From assembly GCA_035445085.1 (NCBI GenBank), contig DAOMQA010000024.1:1-38615 (forward strand): a stretch of 38,615 bases of DNA, written 5' to 3'. The notes beneath the pieces are model-generated. The model had not been told where the DNA came from. It saw only the letters and a list, made by a program, of their open reading frames with translations, and ran no database searches. Both the position numbers and the translations under genes were made by a program. Shown here in pieces: positions 8,606-17,178 of this stretch (position 1 is its first letter; each line of letters opens with the position of its first letter). The DNA is from JBDHXE01 sp035445085 (lineage in GTDB: Bacteria > Bacteroidota > Ignavibacteria > Kapaibacteriales > UBA2268).

Positions 8606-10303
8606 ATGAGGCAATCGGGGTATTTTATACCAACACTAAAAGAAGCACCATCCGAAGCACAAATAGCTTCGCATTCACTAATGTTAAAGAGTGGGTTAGT
8701 TAGACAATTAGCATCAGGCGTATTTTCTTTCTTACCTTTAGGATTAAAAGTTTTAAATAATATTATGGCTATTATCCGTGAAGAAATGAATGCAATTGGC
8801 GGGCAAGAATTTCTACTACCTGCACTCAACCCAATAGAGATATGGGAGCAAACAGGCAGAGTTGAAGCAATGGGCGATGTAATGTTTCATATTAAAAATA
8901 GAGAAGGCTTAGTTTTAGCTCCAACGCACGAAGAAATTATAACTTTTCATGCAAAACAACATATCAAATCTTATAGAGATATGCCACAAATATGGTATCA
9001 AATTCAAACTAAATTTAGAAATGAACCCAGACCGAAAAGCGGTGTCTTACGTGGGCGACAATTCATTATGAAAGACGCCTATTCTTTAGATACTACTTGG
9101 GAAGGTTTAGATGTTAGTTATGATAAACATGATGAAGCATATAGAAGGATATTTACCCGCTGTGGGATTAAATTCTTTGCTGTTGGTGCATCAAGCGGTG
9201 CAATGGGTGGCTCAAAGTCGCAAGAATTTATGGTTGAATCGAATTCTGGTGAAGATACTTGCGCTATTAGCGATGCAGGATATGCAGCTAATATTGAGGT
9301 AGCTACTTCTAATATACCACCTATTGGTAGGATTGAAGCAGACTTAGCATTGGAAAAATTTGCTACTCCAACAGCAAAAACTATTGATGATCTAATTAAT
9401 CAATATAACTTAGCCGAAGAAAGATGCGCTAAATCTGTCGTTTATATCGTTGATAGTGAGCCAATTCTAATTTTTATGCGTGGTAATGACGAGCTTAATG
9501 AATCGAAGCTACAAAGCAAATTCAAAACTAATAATGTTAGACCAGCATTGCCTGAAGAGTTATTTCATTATACTGGAGCCAACCACGGCTCAATAGGTCC
9601 AATTGGCTTAAAAACAAAACTAAAAGTATACGCCGATAACTTATTAAAAGATGCAAATGGTTTAGTAAGTGGGGCTAACGAAGATGGATTCCATTATAAA
9701 AACATAGATTTCACAAGAGATTGCCAAATAGATGAGTATGCTGACTTTAGAACTGTACAAGAAGGCGAACCTTGTCCAATATCTGGCTTGCCACTTAGGG
9801 TAGTAAGAGCTATTGAATTAGGACATATATTTAAGTTAGGCACAAAATATTCGGATGCTTTATCGGCTACGTTCTTAGATTCAGAAGGCAAGGAACACCC
9901 AATTATTATGGGGTCTTATGGCATTGGTGTTGAGAGAGTAATGGCTTGTTATATTGAACAGCATTATGATGAAAAAGGATTGGTATGGACAAAACCACTT
10001 AACCCATTCGATATTCATATATTAGGTTTAAACGAAGTAAAGTTTCCAGCAGTAAAAGATATAGCTGAACAATTATATAATAACCTAAAAAATAAATTTG
10101 AAGTGCTTTATGATGATAGAAATGAATCGGTAGGTATTAAATTTAATGATGCTGATTTAATAGGTATTCCTATTCAGATAATTATTGGTAATAAAAATTT
10201 AGAAAATAATAAAGTAGAATTTAAAATTAGAACTAATAATCATAGAGAACTAATTGATATTACAGAAGTAGAAGCAAAAATACGAGAGTATTATAATATA
10301 TAA
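8606..10303 (+). CDS. proS: Prolyl-tRNA synthetase (bacterial type with editing domain)
   Basis: It charges tRNA-Pro. The 565 aa match the bacterial-type ProRS, which carries an inserted YbaK-like editing domain. The class II catalytic core starts at residue 1 (ASGVFSFLPLG at 36-46, APTHEE at 105-110). Motif 2 is in KFRNEPRPKSGVLRGRQF (136-153). The editing insertion lies roughly at 220-390 and includes GANHGSIGPIGL. Motif 3 is GSYGIGVERVMA (about 436-447). The C-terminal anticodon-binding domain (about 470-565) includes DDRNESVGIKFNDADLIGIP. The ATG at 8606 aligns with the family start. The next gene begins 1 nt after the stop codon, so the PHP gene is co-transcribed. Confidence 0.97.
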   Translation: MRQSGYFIPTLKEAPSEAQIASHSLMLKSGLVRQLASGVFSFLPLGLKVLNNIMAIIREEMNAIGGQEFLLPALNPIEIWEQTGRVEAMGDVMFHIKNREGLVLAPTHEEIITFHAKQHIKSYRDMPQIWYQIQTKFRNEPRPKSGVLRGRQFIMKDAYSLDTTWEGLDVSYDKHDEAYRRIFTRCGIKFFAVGASSGAMGGSKSQEFMVESNSGEDTCAISDAGYAANIEVATSNIPPIGRIEADLALEKFATPTAKTIDDLINQYNLAEERCAKSVVYIVDSEPILIFMRGNDELNESKLQSKFKTNNVRPALPEELFHYTGANHGSIGPIGLKTKLKVYADNLLKDANGLVSGANEDGFHYKNIDFTRDCQIDEYADFRTVQEGEPCPISGLPLRVVRAIELGHIFKLGTKYSDALSATFLDSEGKEHPIIMGSYGIGVERVMACYIEQHYDEKGLVWTKPLNPFDIHILGLNEVKFPAVKDIAEQLYNNLKNKFEVLYDDRNESVGIKFNDADLIGIPIQIIIGNKNLENNKVEFKIRTNNHRELIDITEVEAKIREYYNI

Positions 10304-10304
10304 A

Positions 10305-11132
10305 ATGAGAGCAGACCTTCATACGCATACTTTATTCTCTGATGGTATTTTATCACCAGAGCAGTTGCTAATTAAAGCTGCCGACAGGGGACTTAGCGCT
10401 ATTGCTATTACCGATCACGATACAATTGAAGGTGCTGTAGAAGCTCAAAAATATGCAGTAAAATATAATTTAGATGTAATAATTGGTTGCGAATTTAGTT
10501 GCTTTGATAATGAAAAAGAGTATCATATACTTGGGCTTAACTTAAATCCACATTGTGAGAATTTACTTAATCACCTCAAAAATTATAGGAATGCTAGACT
10601 ATATAGAGCTAAACAAATTCATAAAAAATTAGATATGTTAGGTATAAAGTTTGATTTTGATGAAATTGTACAACTTGCAGGCGAGGCCCCGATTACACGT
10701 CCGCATATTGCTCAAGTATTAGTAAATCATAATGTTGTTTCTTCTCTTAGAGAGGCATTTAATAATTATATAGGAGATGGATGCCCAGCATATCAGCCCA
10801 AAGCAGTATTTCCTGTAAAAAGTTGCATAAATTTAATTAATAGGGCAGGGGGGGTTGCTGTTATTGCTCATCCACGCAATTATATTGAACCGACTACATT
10901 ATATAATTTTATAGAGCAAGGCTTAGATGGCATCGAAGTTTATCATCCTTCCCATACAGATGAATTTGTAAGGTATTATCACTATGTTGCTTCCCAATAT
11001 TGGCTCTTGGAAACTGGTGGCTCTGATTTCCATGGTAATAGAGATTGGGATGAGAATAATTTTGGAAAATATACCGTTGATATAAGTGTTGTAGAATCGA
11101 TAAAGTATCAATCTGCCACGAAGGCTCTTTAG
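10305..11132 (+). CDS. PHP-domain phosphoesterase (RNase AM/TrpH-like)
   Basis: A 275-aa metal-dependent phosphoesterase of the PHP family. Metal ligands are visible in order: DLHTHT (His6, His8), Asp13 in FSDG, ITDHDT (Asp37/His38), Glu63 in IIGCEFS, H in EYHILG, RPHIAQVL, VIAHPRNY and the terminal GGSDFHG. Length and layout match the YciV/TrpH family. Characterised members of that family are a 5'-3' exoribonuclease / 3',5'-nucleotide bisphosphate phosphatase, so a role in RNA 5'-end trimming or pAp removal is plausible. It is translationally coupled to proS (1-nt gap) and convergent with etfA. Confidence 0.88.
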   Translation: MRADLHTHTLFSDGILSPEQLLIKAADRGLSAIAITDHDTIEGAVEAQKYAVKYNLDVIIGCEFSCFDNEKEYHILGLNLNPHCENLLNHLKNYRNARLYRAKQIHKKLDMLGIKFDFDEIVQLAGEAPITRPHIAQVLVNHNVVSSLREAFNNYIGDGCPAYQPKAVFPVKSCINLINRAGGVAVIAHPRNYIEPTTLYNFIEQGLDGIEVYHPSHTDEFVRYYHYVASQYWLLETGGSDFHGNRDWDENNFGKYTVDISVVESIKYQSATKAL

Positions 11133-11177
11133 GTATTTTTTTTACTAATCCTAAGCATAATCAAAGTTTCATTATAT

Positions 11178-11217
11178 CTAAAATAAATAAAAGATGGGCT
11201 ACTGAAATAGTAACCCA
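11178..11217 (-). terminator. Terminator of the etf operon
   Basis: On the minus strand TGGGTTACT-ATTTC-AGTAGCCCA forms a 9-bp stem with one mismatch, followed by TCTTTTATTTATTTT. It lies between the convergent PHP and etfA genes, 33 nt past the etfA stop. Confidence 0.7.
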
Positions 11218-11249
11218 CAATTTATTATACTTCTTGTTAATATTATAAA

Positions 11250-12224
11250 TTAACCTTTGATAGCCTTTACTTTTTCAGTAAATTTAGGTAATACTTCAAA
11301 TATATCACCTACAATCCCATAGTCTGCAACTTTGAATATAGGGGCATCTTTGTCTTTGTTTATTGCTACAATAACTTTTGATGACGACATACCAGCTAAA
11401 TGTTGAACGGCGCCAGAAATCGCAACAGCTATATAAAGCGAAGGAGAAACAGTCTTACCAGTTTGACCAACTTGTTCGCTATGAGGGCGCCAGCCAGCGT
11501 CGACATTTGCTCTTGATGAACCAATTGCACCACCCAAAATTGCTGCTAAATTATCTAATAAATAATAATTTTCAGGACCTTTTAGCCCACGTCCACCAGA
11601 AATTACAATATCAGCTTCTGAAACATCAAGTTTACCTTCATTTAGCTTAGTTTCTAATACTTTTGCACCAAAATCAGCATCGCTTATTTGAGGGGTAAAT
11701 TCTTTAACAGACGTACTAACAGCTACATCAGATTTTACAGCTGTAAATACATTTGGTCTTAAAGATAATACTTTTATTGGCTTTAAAATTTTGTTTGTAG
11801 TGAGAGCTTTGCCCGCATAAATTGGTTTTGTTATTATCAATTCACCATTTGAATATTGTAAACCTGTACAATCTGCTATATAGCCAGCACCTAATTTGGT
11901 TGCTACCCGGGGGGCCAATTCTAATCCTGTTGCATTCGCAGAAAATAATACTATATCCGCTCCTTCTGCTTTAGCTATTTGTTCAATTACTTTTGAATAT
12001 GCAGTAGAAGAATGATTAGCAAGCAATGGATGAGAAATTGAAATAACTTCCTCTAAGCCATATTGACTCACTATCGATTTAATATTTTCGGCATTTCCAA
12101 AAAATATACCTGCTACTTTAGAGGCATTAACTTTTGCCAAATTATTAGCTGCTGTAATTAATTCTAAAGATGATCTTTTTAATGTTTCTTTATTACTTTC
12201 TAATAATACTAAAATTTTTCCCAT
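11250..12224 (-). CDS. etfA: Electron transfer flavoprotein alpha subunit
   Basis: This is the FAD-carrying subunit of the heterodimeric electron carrier that passes electrons from acyl-CoA dehydrogenases to the quinone pool. The 324-aa protein has the N-terminal domain (MGKILVLLES...) and the C-terminal FAD-binding domain with ISGGRGLKGPENY (about 207-219). GSSRANVDAGWRPHSEQVGQTG follows, and then SGAVQHLAGM (about 269-278), the flavin contacts conserved in EtfA. It starts 13 nt after the etfB stop, so both subunits come from one message that ends at the 11.2 kb terminator. No dehydrogenase or ETF:quinone oxidoreductase gene is in the window. Confidence 0.96.
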   Translation of the reverse strand: MGKILVLLESNKETLKRSSLELITAANNLAKVNASKVAGIFFGNAENIKSIVSQYGLEEVISISHPLLANHSSTAYSKVIEQIAKAEGADIVLFSANATGLELAPRVATKLGAGYIADCTGLQYSNGELIITKPIYAGKALTTNKILKPIKVLSLRPNVFTAVKSDVAVSTSVKEFTPQISDADFGAKVLETKLNEGKLDVSEADIVISGGRGLKGPENYYLLDNLAAILGGAIGSSRANVDAGWRPHSEQVGQTGKTVSPSLYIAVAISGAVQHLAGMSSSKVIVAINKDKDAPIFKVADYGIVGDIFEVLPKFTEKVKAIKG

Positions 12225-12237
12225 TTCCTATTTCCTA

Positions 12238-12984
12238 TTAAATTACTTTTGAGTCTTCGTGTAACATTTTTACAACTTCACTTATCTCTGCATCGCTATC
12301 ACCAACAATTTTACCAACACGTTTTTTGTCTGGTAAATGTATTTCTAAGACTTCTACCGACTTGCCTGAATCAATAAAAGCTACTTCTTCAATTGGTTTT
12401 TTCTTGGCTTTCATAATATCGGGTAATTTAGGGTAGCGTGGCTCATTAAGCCCCTTCTGAGCACTTATTAAGCATGGTAGATTTAGCGATACAACCTCTT
12501 TACCGCCCTCTACTTCTCTTTCAGCAGTTACTTTGTTGCCGTCTATAGTCAAATTCACTACTACAGAAACAGATGGAATATCTAATAATTCAGCCGTTAT
12601 TGATGGAACTTGTAATGAATCGAAATCAATACTTTGACGCCCCATTATTATTAAATCTGGCTTTAGATTCTTTGCAACTGCTGCTAAATTCTCTGCAACT
12701 TGATAAGAATCTGGGCTACTATTTGTTTTAATATGTATTGCTGTATCGCAACCCATTGCTAAAGCAGTTCTTAGTATTTCTTGCGACGAATCATCTCCAA
12801 CAGTAATTACAGTAACGTCTCCACCTGATTTTTCTTTAATTCTAATACCTTCTTCTATAGCAAATTCATCGTAAGGATTAAGTATAAACTTTATCCCTTT
12901 GCTATCAATTGACTTTTTATCAGCCCCAACAGCAATCTTTGCAGTTGTATCGGGAACTTTAGATGCACAAACAAGAACTTTCAT
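12238..12984 (-). CDS. etfB: Electron transfer flavoprotein beta subunit
   Basis: Partner of EtfA, binding AMP structurally. The 248-aa protein has the family start MKVLVCASKVPDTTAKI, the segment FILNPYDEFAIEEGIRIKEK, and the recognition segment AEREVEGGKEVVSLNLPCLI (about 155-175). The usual NEPRYPKLPDIMKAKKK follows. I place the start at the ATG 12984-12982; an in-frame TTG one codon earlier is less likely. First gene of the etf operon. Confidence 0.96.
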   Translation of the reverse strand: MKVLVCASKVPDTTAKIAVGADKKSIDSKGIKFILNPYDEFAIEEGIRIKEKSGGDVTVITVGDDSSQEILRTALAMGCDTAIHIKTNSSPDSYQVAENLAAVAKNLKPDLIIMGRQSIDFDSLQVPSITAELLDIPSVSVVVNLTIDGNKVTAEREVEGGKEVVSLNLPCLISAQKGLNEPRYPKLPDIMKAKKKPIEEVAFIDSGKSVEVLEIHLPDKKRVGKIVGDSDAEISEVVKMLHEDSKVI

Positions 12985-13047
12985 CAATTCTCCAAATATG
13001 ATTTTAATATATTACGTCTACCTAAAAACGAATAAACTATCGATTTA

Positions 13048-13467
13048 TTAAATTCTAGCAACAAATAAAAGTGCTTCAGTGAATTTATTATATCTCTTTA
13101 TTGCGCAAGGGGGTAAATTTTGCATTTCTCTTAATGTAGGTATGTTAGGTCTTAACTTCCTATCACCTTGGAAAAAGTCAATATGAACAATACCGTCGTA
13201 AATAGCTACATCTTTAACGCAACATAATACTTGCCACGTTAGAGCATGTTTGTTGATTAGTTTTGTATCTCGCTCAATAACTATTTTAGTTTCTTCACCA
13301 TCTTGGCAACCAATCTTCCATGTTTTTAAATAGTTTAATGATTCTTTTTTGTATAGTTTAAACTCTGCACCTACTACTAAGCCCTCACTAGCCTTCAAGA
13401 CTATCGAAATTGGTTCATTAGTCATCTCATAGGGTAAAAACCTCTTGATTTGATTAAAATCAAACAT
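13048..13467 (-). CDS. Unknown 139-aa protein translationally coupled to uvrA
   Basis: I do not recognise this protein. It is soluble with no signal peptide, of mixed beta-strand character, and has two Cys (about residues 54 and 81-82 region) and an aromatic/basic C-terminus (PPCAIKRYNKFTEALLFVARI region). Its ATG lies inside the end of uvrA (8-nt overlap), so it is very probably a real gene translated by coupling. No DNA-binding or nuclease motif is visible. A repair link is suggested only by position. Confidence 0.7.
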   Translation of the reverse strand: MFDFNQIKRFLPYEMTNEPISIVLKASEGLVVGAEFKLYKKESLNYLKTWKIGCQDGEETKIVIERDTKLINKHALTWQVLCCVKDVAIYDGIVHIDFFQGDRKLRPNIPTLREMQNLPPCAIKRYNKFTEALLFVARI

Positions 13468-16381
13468 TTTTTAGCTCCGACTTTAAGTATTTACCTGTTA
13501 AACTCTTTTTATTTTTTGCTACCTTTTCTGGTGTGCCTTCTGCTATAATTTCGCCACCATACTTACCGCCTAATGGGCCTAAGTCAATAATCCAATCTGC
13601 TGATTTAATTACATCTAAATTATGTTCGATAACTACAACAGTATTACCCTTATCTACAAGTTTTTGAAGTAAAGACATTAATATATTTATGTCTTCAAAA
13701 TGCAAGCCAGTCGTAGGTTCATCTAATAGATATAGAGTTTTACCTGTACTAATCTTTGATAACTCGGTTGCAAGTTTTACTCTTTGTGCTTCGCCACCTG
13801 ATAGAGTTGGGGCTTGTTGTCCTAATGTAATGTAACCTAATCCAACATCATTTAGCGTATTAATCTTTTTAAATAGCTTAGGTATATCTTTAAAGAAATC
13901 TACTGCTTCTTCAACAGTCATACCTAATACATCCGCTATCGATTTACCTTTAAATTGAATTTGTAGCGTTTCTGAATTGTATCTCTTTCCTTCGCAAACA
14001 TCGCATTTTACGTAAACATTTGGTAAAAAATTCATCTCGATTTTTTTAATACCAGCTCCCTCACAATTCTCGCACCTTCCTCCTTTTACATTGAAGGAAA
14101 AACGACCTGGTTTATATCCCCTAATTTTGGATTCTGGCAATAAAGCAAATAAATCGCGAATTAATGTAAATAATCCTGTATAGGTCGCAGGATTGCTTCG
14201 AGGTGTACGCCCAATAGGTGATTGGTCTATTTCTATGACTTTATCTATATATTCTAAGCCTTCGATTGTTTTGAAAGGCATAGGAATTAAACTGCTTCTT
14301 GAATTAAACCTATTGGATAGGATAGGAAATAATGTCTCATTGATTAAAGTGCTTTTACCTGAGCCACTCATCCCAGTAATGCAAATTAACTTAGCTAATG
14401 GTAATTCTAATGTAACATTCTTTAAGTTGTTTCCCCTAGCTCCAATTAGCTTTATAGAATTACCATTGCCATCTCTTCTATTTTTATTAAACTTGATTTT
14501 TTTCCTATTTAATAGATATTGAGCTGTAACAGATTTTTCTAAAATTTTGCTGTCTAAATTATTCAGTTTATCTGGCGATGTATTGAGTATAACTTCGCCA
14601 CCATGTATGCCAGCTCCAGGTCCAATATCTACTAATATATCAGAACTTTCTATCATCGCTTTGTCGTGTTCTACAACTATAACAGTGTTGCCTAATTCTT
14701 TTAAATTCTTTAGAGAATGAATAAGTTTATCATTGTCGTGTTGATGCAAGCCAATACTAGGCTCATCTAATACATAAGTAACACCAACTAACTTAGAACC
14801 AATTTGTGAGGCTAACCTTATACGTTGAGATTCACCGCCAGATAGTGTATTTACTTGCCTATTTAAATTAAGATATGATAAGCCAACTTCATCGAGGAAA
14901 TTTAATCGTGAAGCAATTTCCTTTAGTATAATATTTGAAATTAATTTTTCTCTTTGGCTTAGCCCATTTTGTAATAATTGCACTGCTTCAATAGTATCAG
15001 GTATGTCCATTTTTACTAAATCTGCAATATTATAATTTCCAACCTTTACAGCTAAACTTTCTCTTTTTAATCTGGCGCCACCGCAATGTTCACAATCATA
15101 ATTTTTAATCATATATGAGATAATATTTTTCTCATCGCTTTCTTCATATTGCCTAGCGATTTTCTGTAAAATTGGAGCTAAACCATCAAATGTTGAATTA
15201 ATATTTACTGAAAAGCTACCAATTTGGATAGTTTCTACTAACTCTTCAGTTTTCGAAGCATTCAATAAATTATCTAAGACATTTTTAGGGTATTCGCTAA
15301 GCGGTATATCTGGGTTTACTTTATTAATACGCAGATAATTACCAATTTGCTTAGTGAGCCAATTAAATGTGTGTAAACTTGTATTGTCTTTGTCTTTTCT
15401 ATTAAGGAAATGAATTGCCCCCCCAAAAATAGGCCTATCAATGTCTGAAATTATCAAATCAGTATCAATATCCTCGTAATATCCTATGCCACCGCATTTT
15501 TGGCATGCACCATAAGGAGAATTAAAAGAAAATAAATTTGGTGCTAAATTCTCAAATGATTTTCCACAGCCGGGGCAGGAGTTATTGACACTATATAGTT
15601 CTATTATATTTTCTCGGTCCTTATATTCAAGTAAAATAGAAATTGCTCCTTCTCCGCGGTTTAAACCAAATTCAAGAGATTCGCTTATTCTATTTAAGTT
15701 TTCGTTATTGACTAATATTTTATCTATTACTAAATCAATATCGTGAACCATGTATCTATCTAATTTGAGACCTGACTCTAAATTAATAATTTCACCATCT
15801 ACATATACTTTACTAAAGCCTTGTTTTAATAGGGTTTCAAAAAGCTCTCTATAATGACCTTTTCGTCCTACTATAAGTGGTGCTAATATTACTATACTTT
15901 TATCAATATACTTAGTATAAATGTCATTTAAAATCTGATCTATAGTCTTTTTCACAACTGGTAAATTACAATTATCACAATATTGAAGACCAATTTTTGA
16001 GAATAATAATCTTAAATAATCATATATTTCTGTAGTGGTACCAACCGTTGATCGCGGGTTGTGCGAAATAGACTTTTGTTCTATTGAAATAGCAGGCGAC
16101 AGACCTTCAATTAAATCAACATCTGGTTTCTTCATTATACCCATAAATTGTTTAGCATAAGGGGAGAGACACTCTACATATCTCCTTTGCCCCTCTGCAT
16201 AGATAGTATCAAAGGCTAATGATGACTTGCCCGAACCAGATAAGCCCGTTATTACTATAAACTTATCACGCGGTATTTTAACACTAATATTTTTTAAATT
16301 GTGTTCACGAGCACCTAAGACTACAATGTCGGTCAATTCCTCGTCGTGATTTTTACTAATATTTACTTCTTTTCTTTCCAT
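13460..16381 (-). CDS. uvrA: Excinuclease ABC subunit A (UvrA)
   Basis: Damage-recognition ATPase of nucleotide excision repair. The 973 aa contain two ABC ATPase halves. Walker A1 is GLSGSGKS (46-53), signature 1 is LSGGESQRIRLASQ (about 505-520), Walker A2 is GMSGSGKST (about 668-676) and signature 2 is LSGGEAQRVKLATEL (about 857-871). Zinc-binding modules appear as CPGCG ... CQKCGG (about 270-300), CEHCGG (about 428), and the zinc hairpin CENCEG ... CDVCEG (about 767-795). Family length is about 940-970. The ATG at 16381 gives MERKEV before the conserved VLGAREHNLKNI. It lies between a TPR gene (28 nt upstream) and the overlapping 139-aa gene. Confidence 0.97.
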   Translation of the reverse strand: MERKEVNISKNHDEELTDIVVLGAREHNLKNISVKIPRDKFIVITGLSGSGKSSLAFDTIYAEGQRRYVECLSPYAKQFMGIMKKPDVDLIEGLSPAISIEQKSISHNPRSTVGTTTEIYDYLRLLFSKIGLQYCDNCNLPVVKKTIDQILNDIYTKYIDKSIVILAPLIVGRKGHYRELFETLLKQGFSKVYVDGEIINLESGLKLDRYMVHDIDLVIDKILVNNENLNRISESLEFGLNRGEGAISILLEYKDRENIIELYSVNNSCPGCGKSFENLAPNLFSFNSPYGACQKCGGIGYYEDIDTDLIISDIDRPIFGGAIHFLNRKDKDNTSLHTFNWLTKQIGNYLRINKVNPDIPLSEYPKNVLDNLLNASKTEELVETIQIGSFSVNINSTFDGLAPILQKIARQYEESDEKNIISYMIKNYDCEHCGGARLKRESLAVKVGNYNIADLVKMDIPDTIEAVQLLQNGLSQREKLISNIILKEIASRLNFLDEVGLSYLNLNRQVNTLSGGESQRIRLASQIGSKLVGVTYVLDEPSIGLHQHDNDKLIHSLKNLKELGNTVIVVEHDKAMIESSDILVDIGPGAGIHGGEVILNTSPDKLNNLDSKILEKSVTAQYLLNRKKIKFNKNRRDGNGNSIKLIGARGNNLKNVTLELPLAKLICITGMSGSGKSTLINETLFPILSNRFNSRSSLIPMPFKTIEGLEYIDKVIEIDQSPIGRTPRSNPATYTGLFTLIRDLFALLPESKIRGYKPGRFSFNVKGGRCENCEGAGIKKIEMNFLPNVYVKCDVCEGKRYNSETLQIQFKGKSIADVLGMTVEEAVDFFKDIPKLFKKINTLNDVGLGYITLGQQAPTLSGGEAQRVKLATELSKISTGKTLYLLDEPTTGLHFEDINILMSLLQKLVDKGNTVVVIEHNLDVIKSADWIIDLGPLGGKYGGEIIAEGTPEKVAKNKKSLTGKYLKSELKNV

Positions 16382-16409
16382 AACAATTAGAATCAGACGA
16401 AATAGATTG

Positions 16410-17057
16410 CTATTGCTTTTTGGAAAATTTTGATAATTGCTTGTAGTAGTAGTCCGACTTCTCTTTTAATCCTGCATTTTTATATGATTCTGCTAGATAT
16501 TTCAAAACCTCGGGATTTTTAGGTTCAATTTCAAGTCCTTTCTCCATAGTTCTAATTACTCCAACATTATCTTTGATTTTAAAAAAATATTGAGACCAGC
16601 TATAAAATATATCAGTAAAGATACTTTTTTTATATCCTTGCGTAATTCTTTCCTTTGATATTGCTAAAGCCTTGTCATATTCCTTTTCGTTAATAAGCAA
16701 ATTAATTAAATCTATATAAGCACTTGGGTACTTTGTGGTATCTTTATAGTATTTATCTAAATAGTATATAGCCGAATCAACTTTTTTTGACGCAAGATAT
16801 GTATCTATCATTAATTTTAGTGATTTCTCGCTACTATCATTTGTAAATATAGATACTGCATTGCTAATTGAATTGTCTACTGCTTTAGTTGTACTATCGT
16901 TAAGAAGTGCCCCCGTACTATTATCGAATGCTTGCCCAATCTTTTGAGAATTATTATCTTTAGTTTCTTTTTGGTAGCGACTAACAATATTAATCAACAA
17001 GTAAACTGAGGCTATTAGAATAAGTGCTATAACTATATATCTTAAGGTTGTTTTCAT
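16410..17057 (-). CDS. Membrane-anchored TPR protein
   Basis: A 215-aa protein with one N-terminal membrane helix (about 7-25, YIVIALILIASVYLLINIV). A Ser/Asn/Thr-rich linker follows, then helical TPR-like repeats. The clearest is at about 170-205, with MEKGLEIEPKNPEVLKYLAESYKNAGLKEKSDYYY. The TPR part probably faces the periplasm as a protein-interaction scaffold. It is the first gene of the minus-strand group with uvrA, but no functional tie to repair is apparent. Specific function unknown. Confidence 0.75.
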   Translation of the reverse strand: MKTTLRYIVIALILIASVYLLINIVSRYQKETKDNNSQKIGQAFDNSTGALLNDSTTKAVDNSISNAVSIFTNDSSEKSLKLMIDTYLASKKVDSAIYYLDKYYKDTTKYPSAYIDLINLLINEKEYDKALAISKERITQGYKKSIFTDIFYSWSQYFFKIKDNVGVIRTMEKGLEIEPKNPEVLKYLAESYKNAGLKEKSDYYYKQLSKFSKKQ

Positions 17058-17138
17058 ATATATTTCATTATTAATTTTTATTAAACTCCTAAAATATTGA
17101 AAATCATAAAATTATTCTAATTTTATAATCAAATTTTA

Positions 17139-17146
17139 TACTTTTG
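17139..17146 (+). promoter_or_regulatory. Possible -7 promoter box (TACTTTTG) of the glyS-ctp unit
   Basis: Matches TAnnTTTG, 32 nt upstream of the glycyl-tRNA synthetase ATG, in the divergent gap after the TPR gene. No clear TTG -33. Confidence 0.4.
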
Positions 17147-17178
17147 TAATTCATTATTAGAATTGACTATTATAAATT

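Noticed and set aside
11133..11145. T run after the PHP gene as a plus-strand terminator
   Set aside because: Eight T residues follow the stop closely, but no convincing GC-rich stem precedes them.
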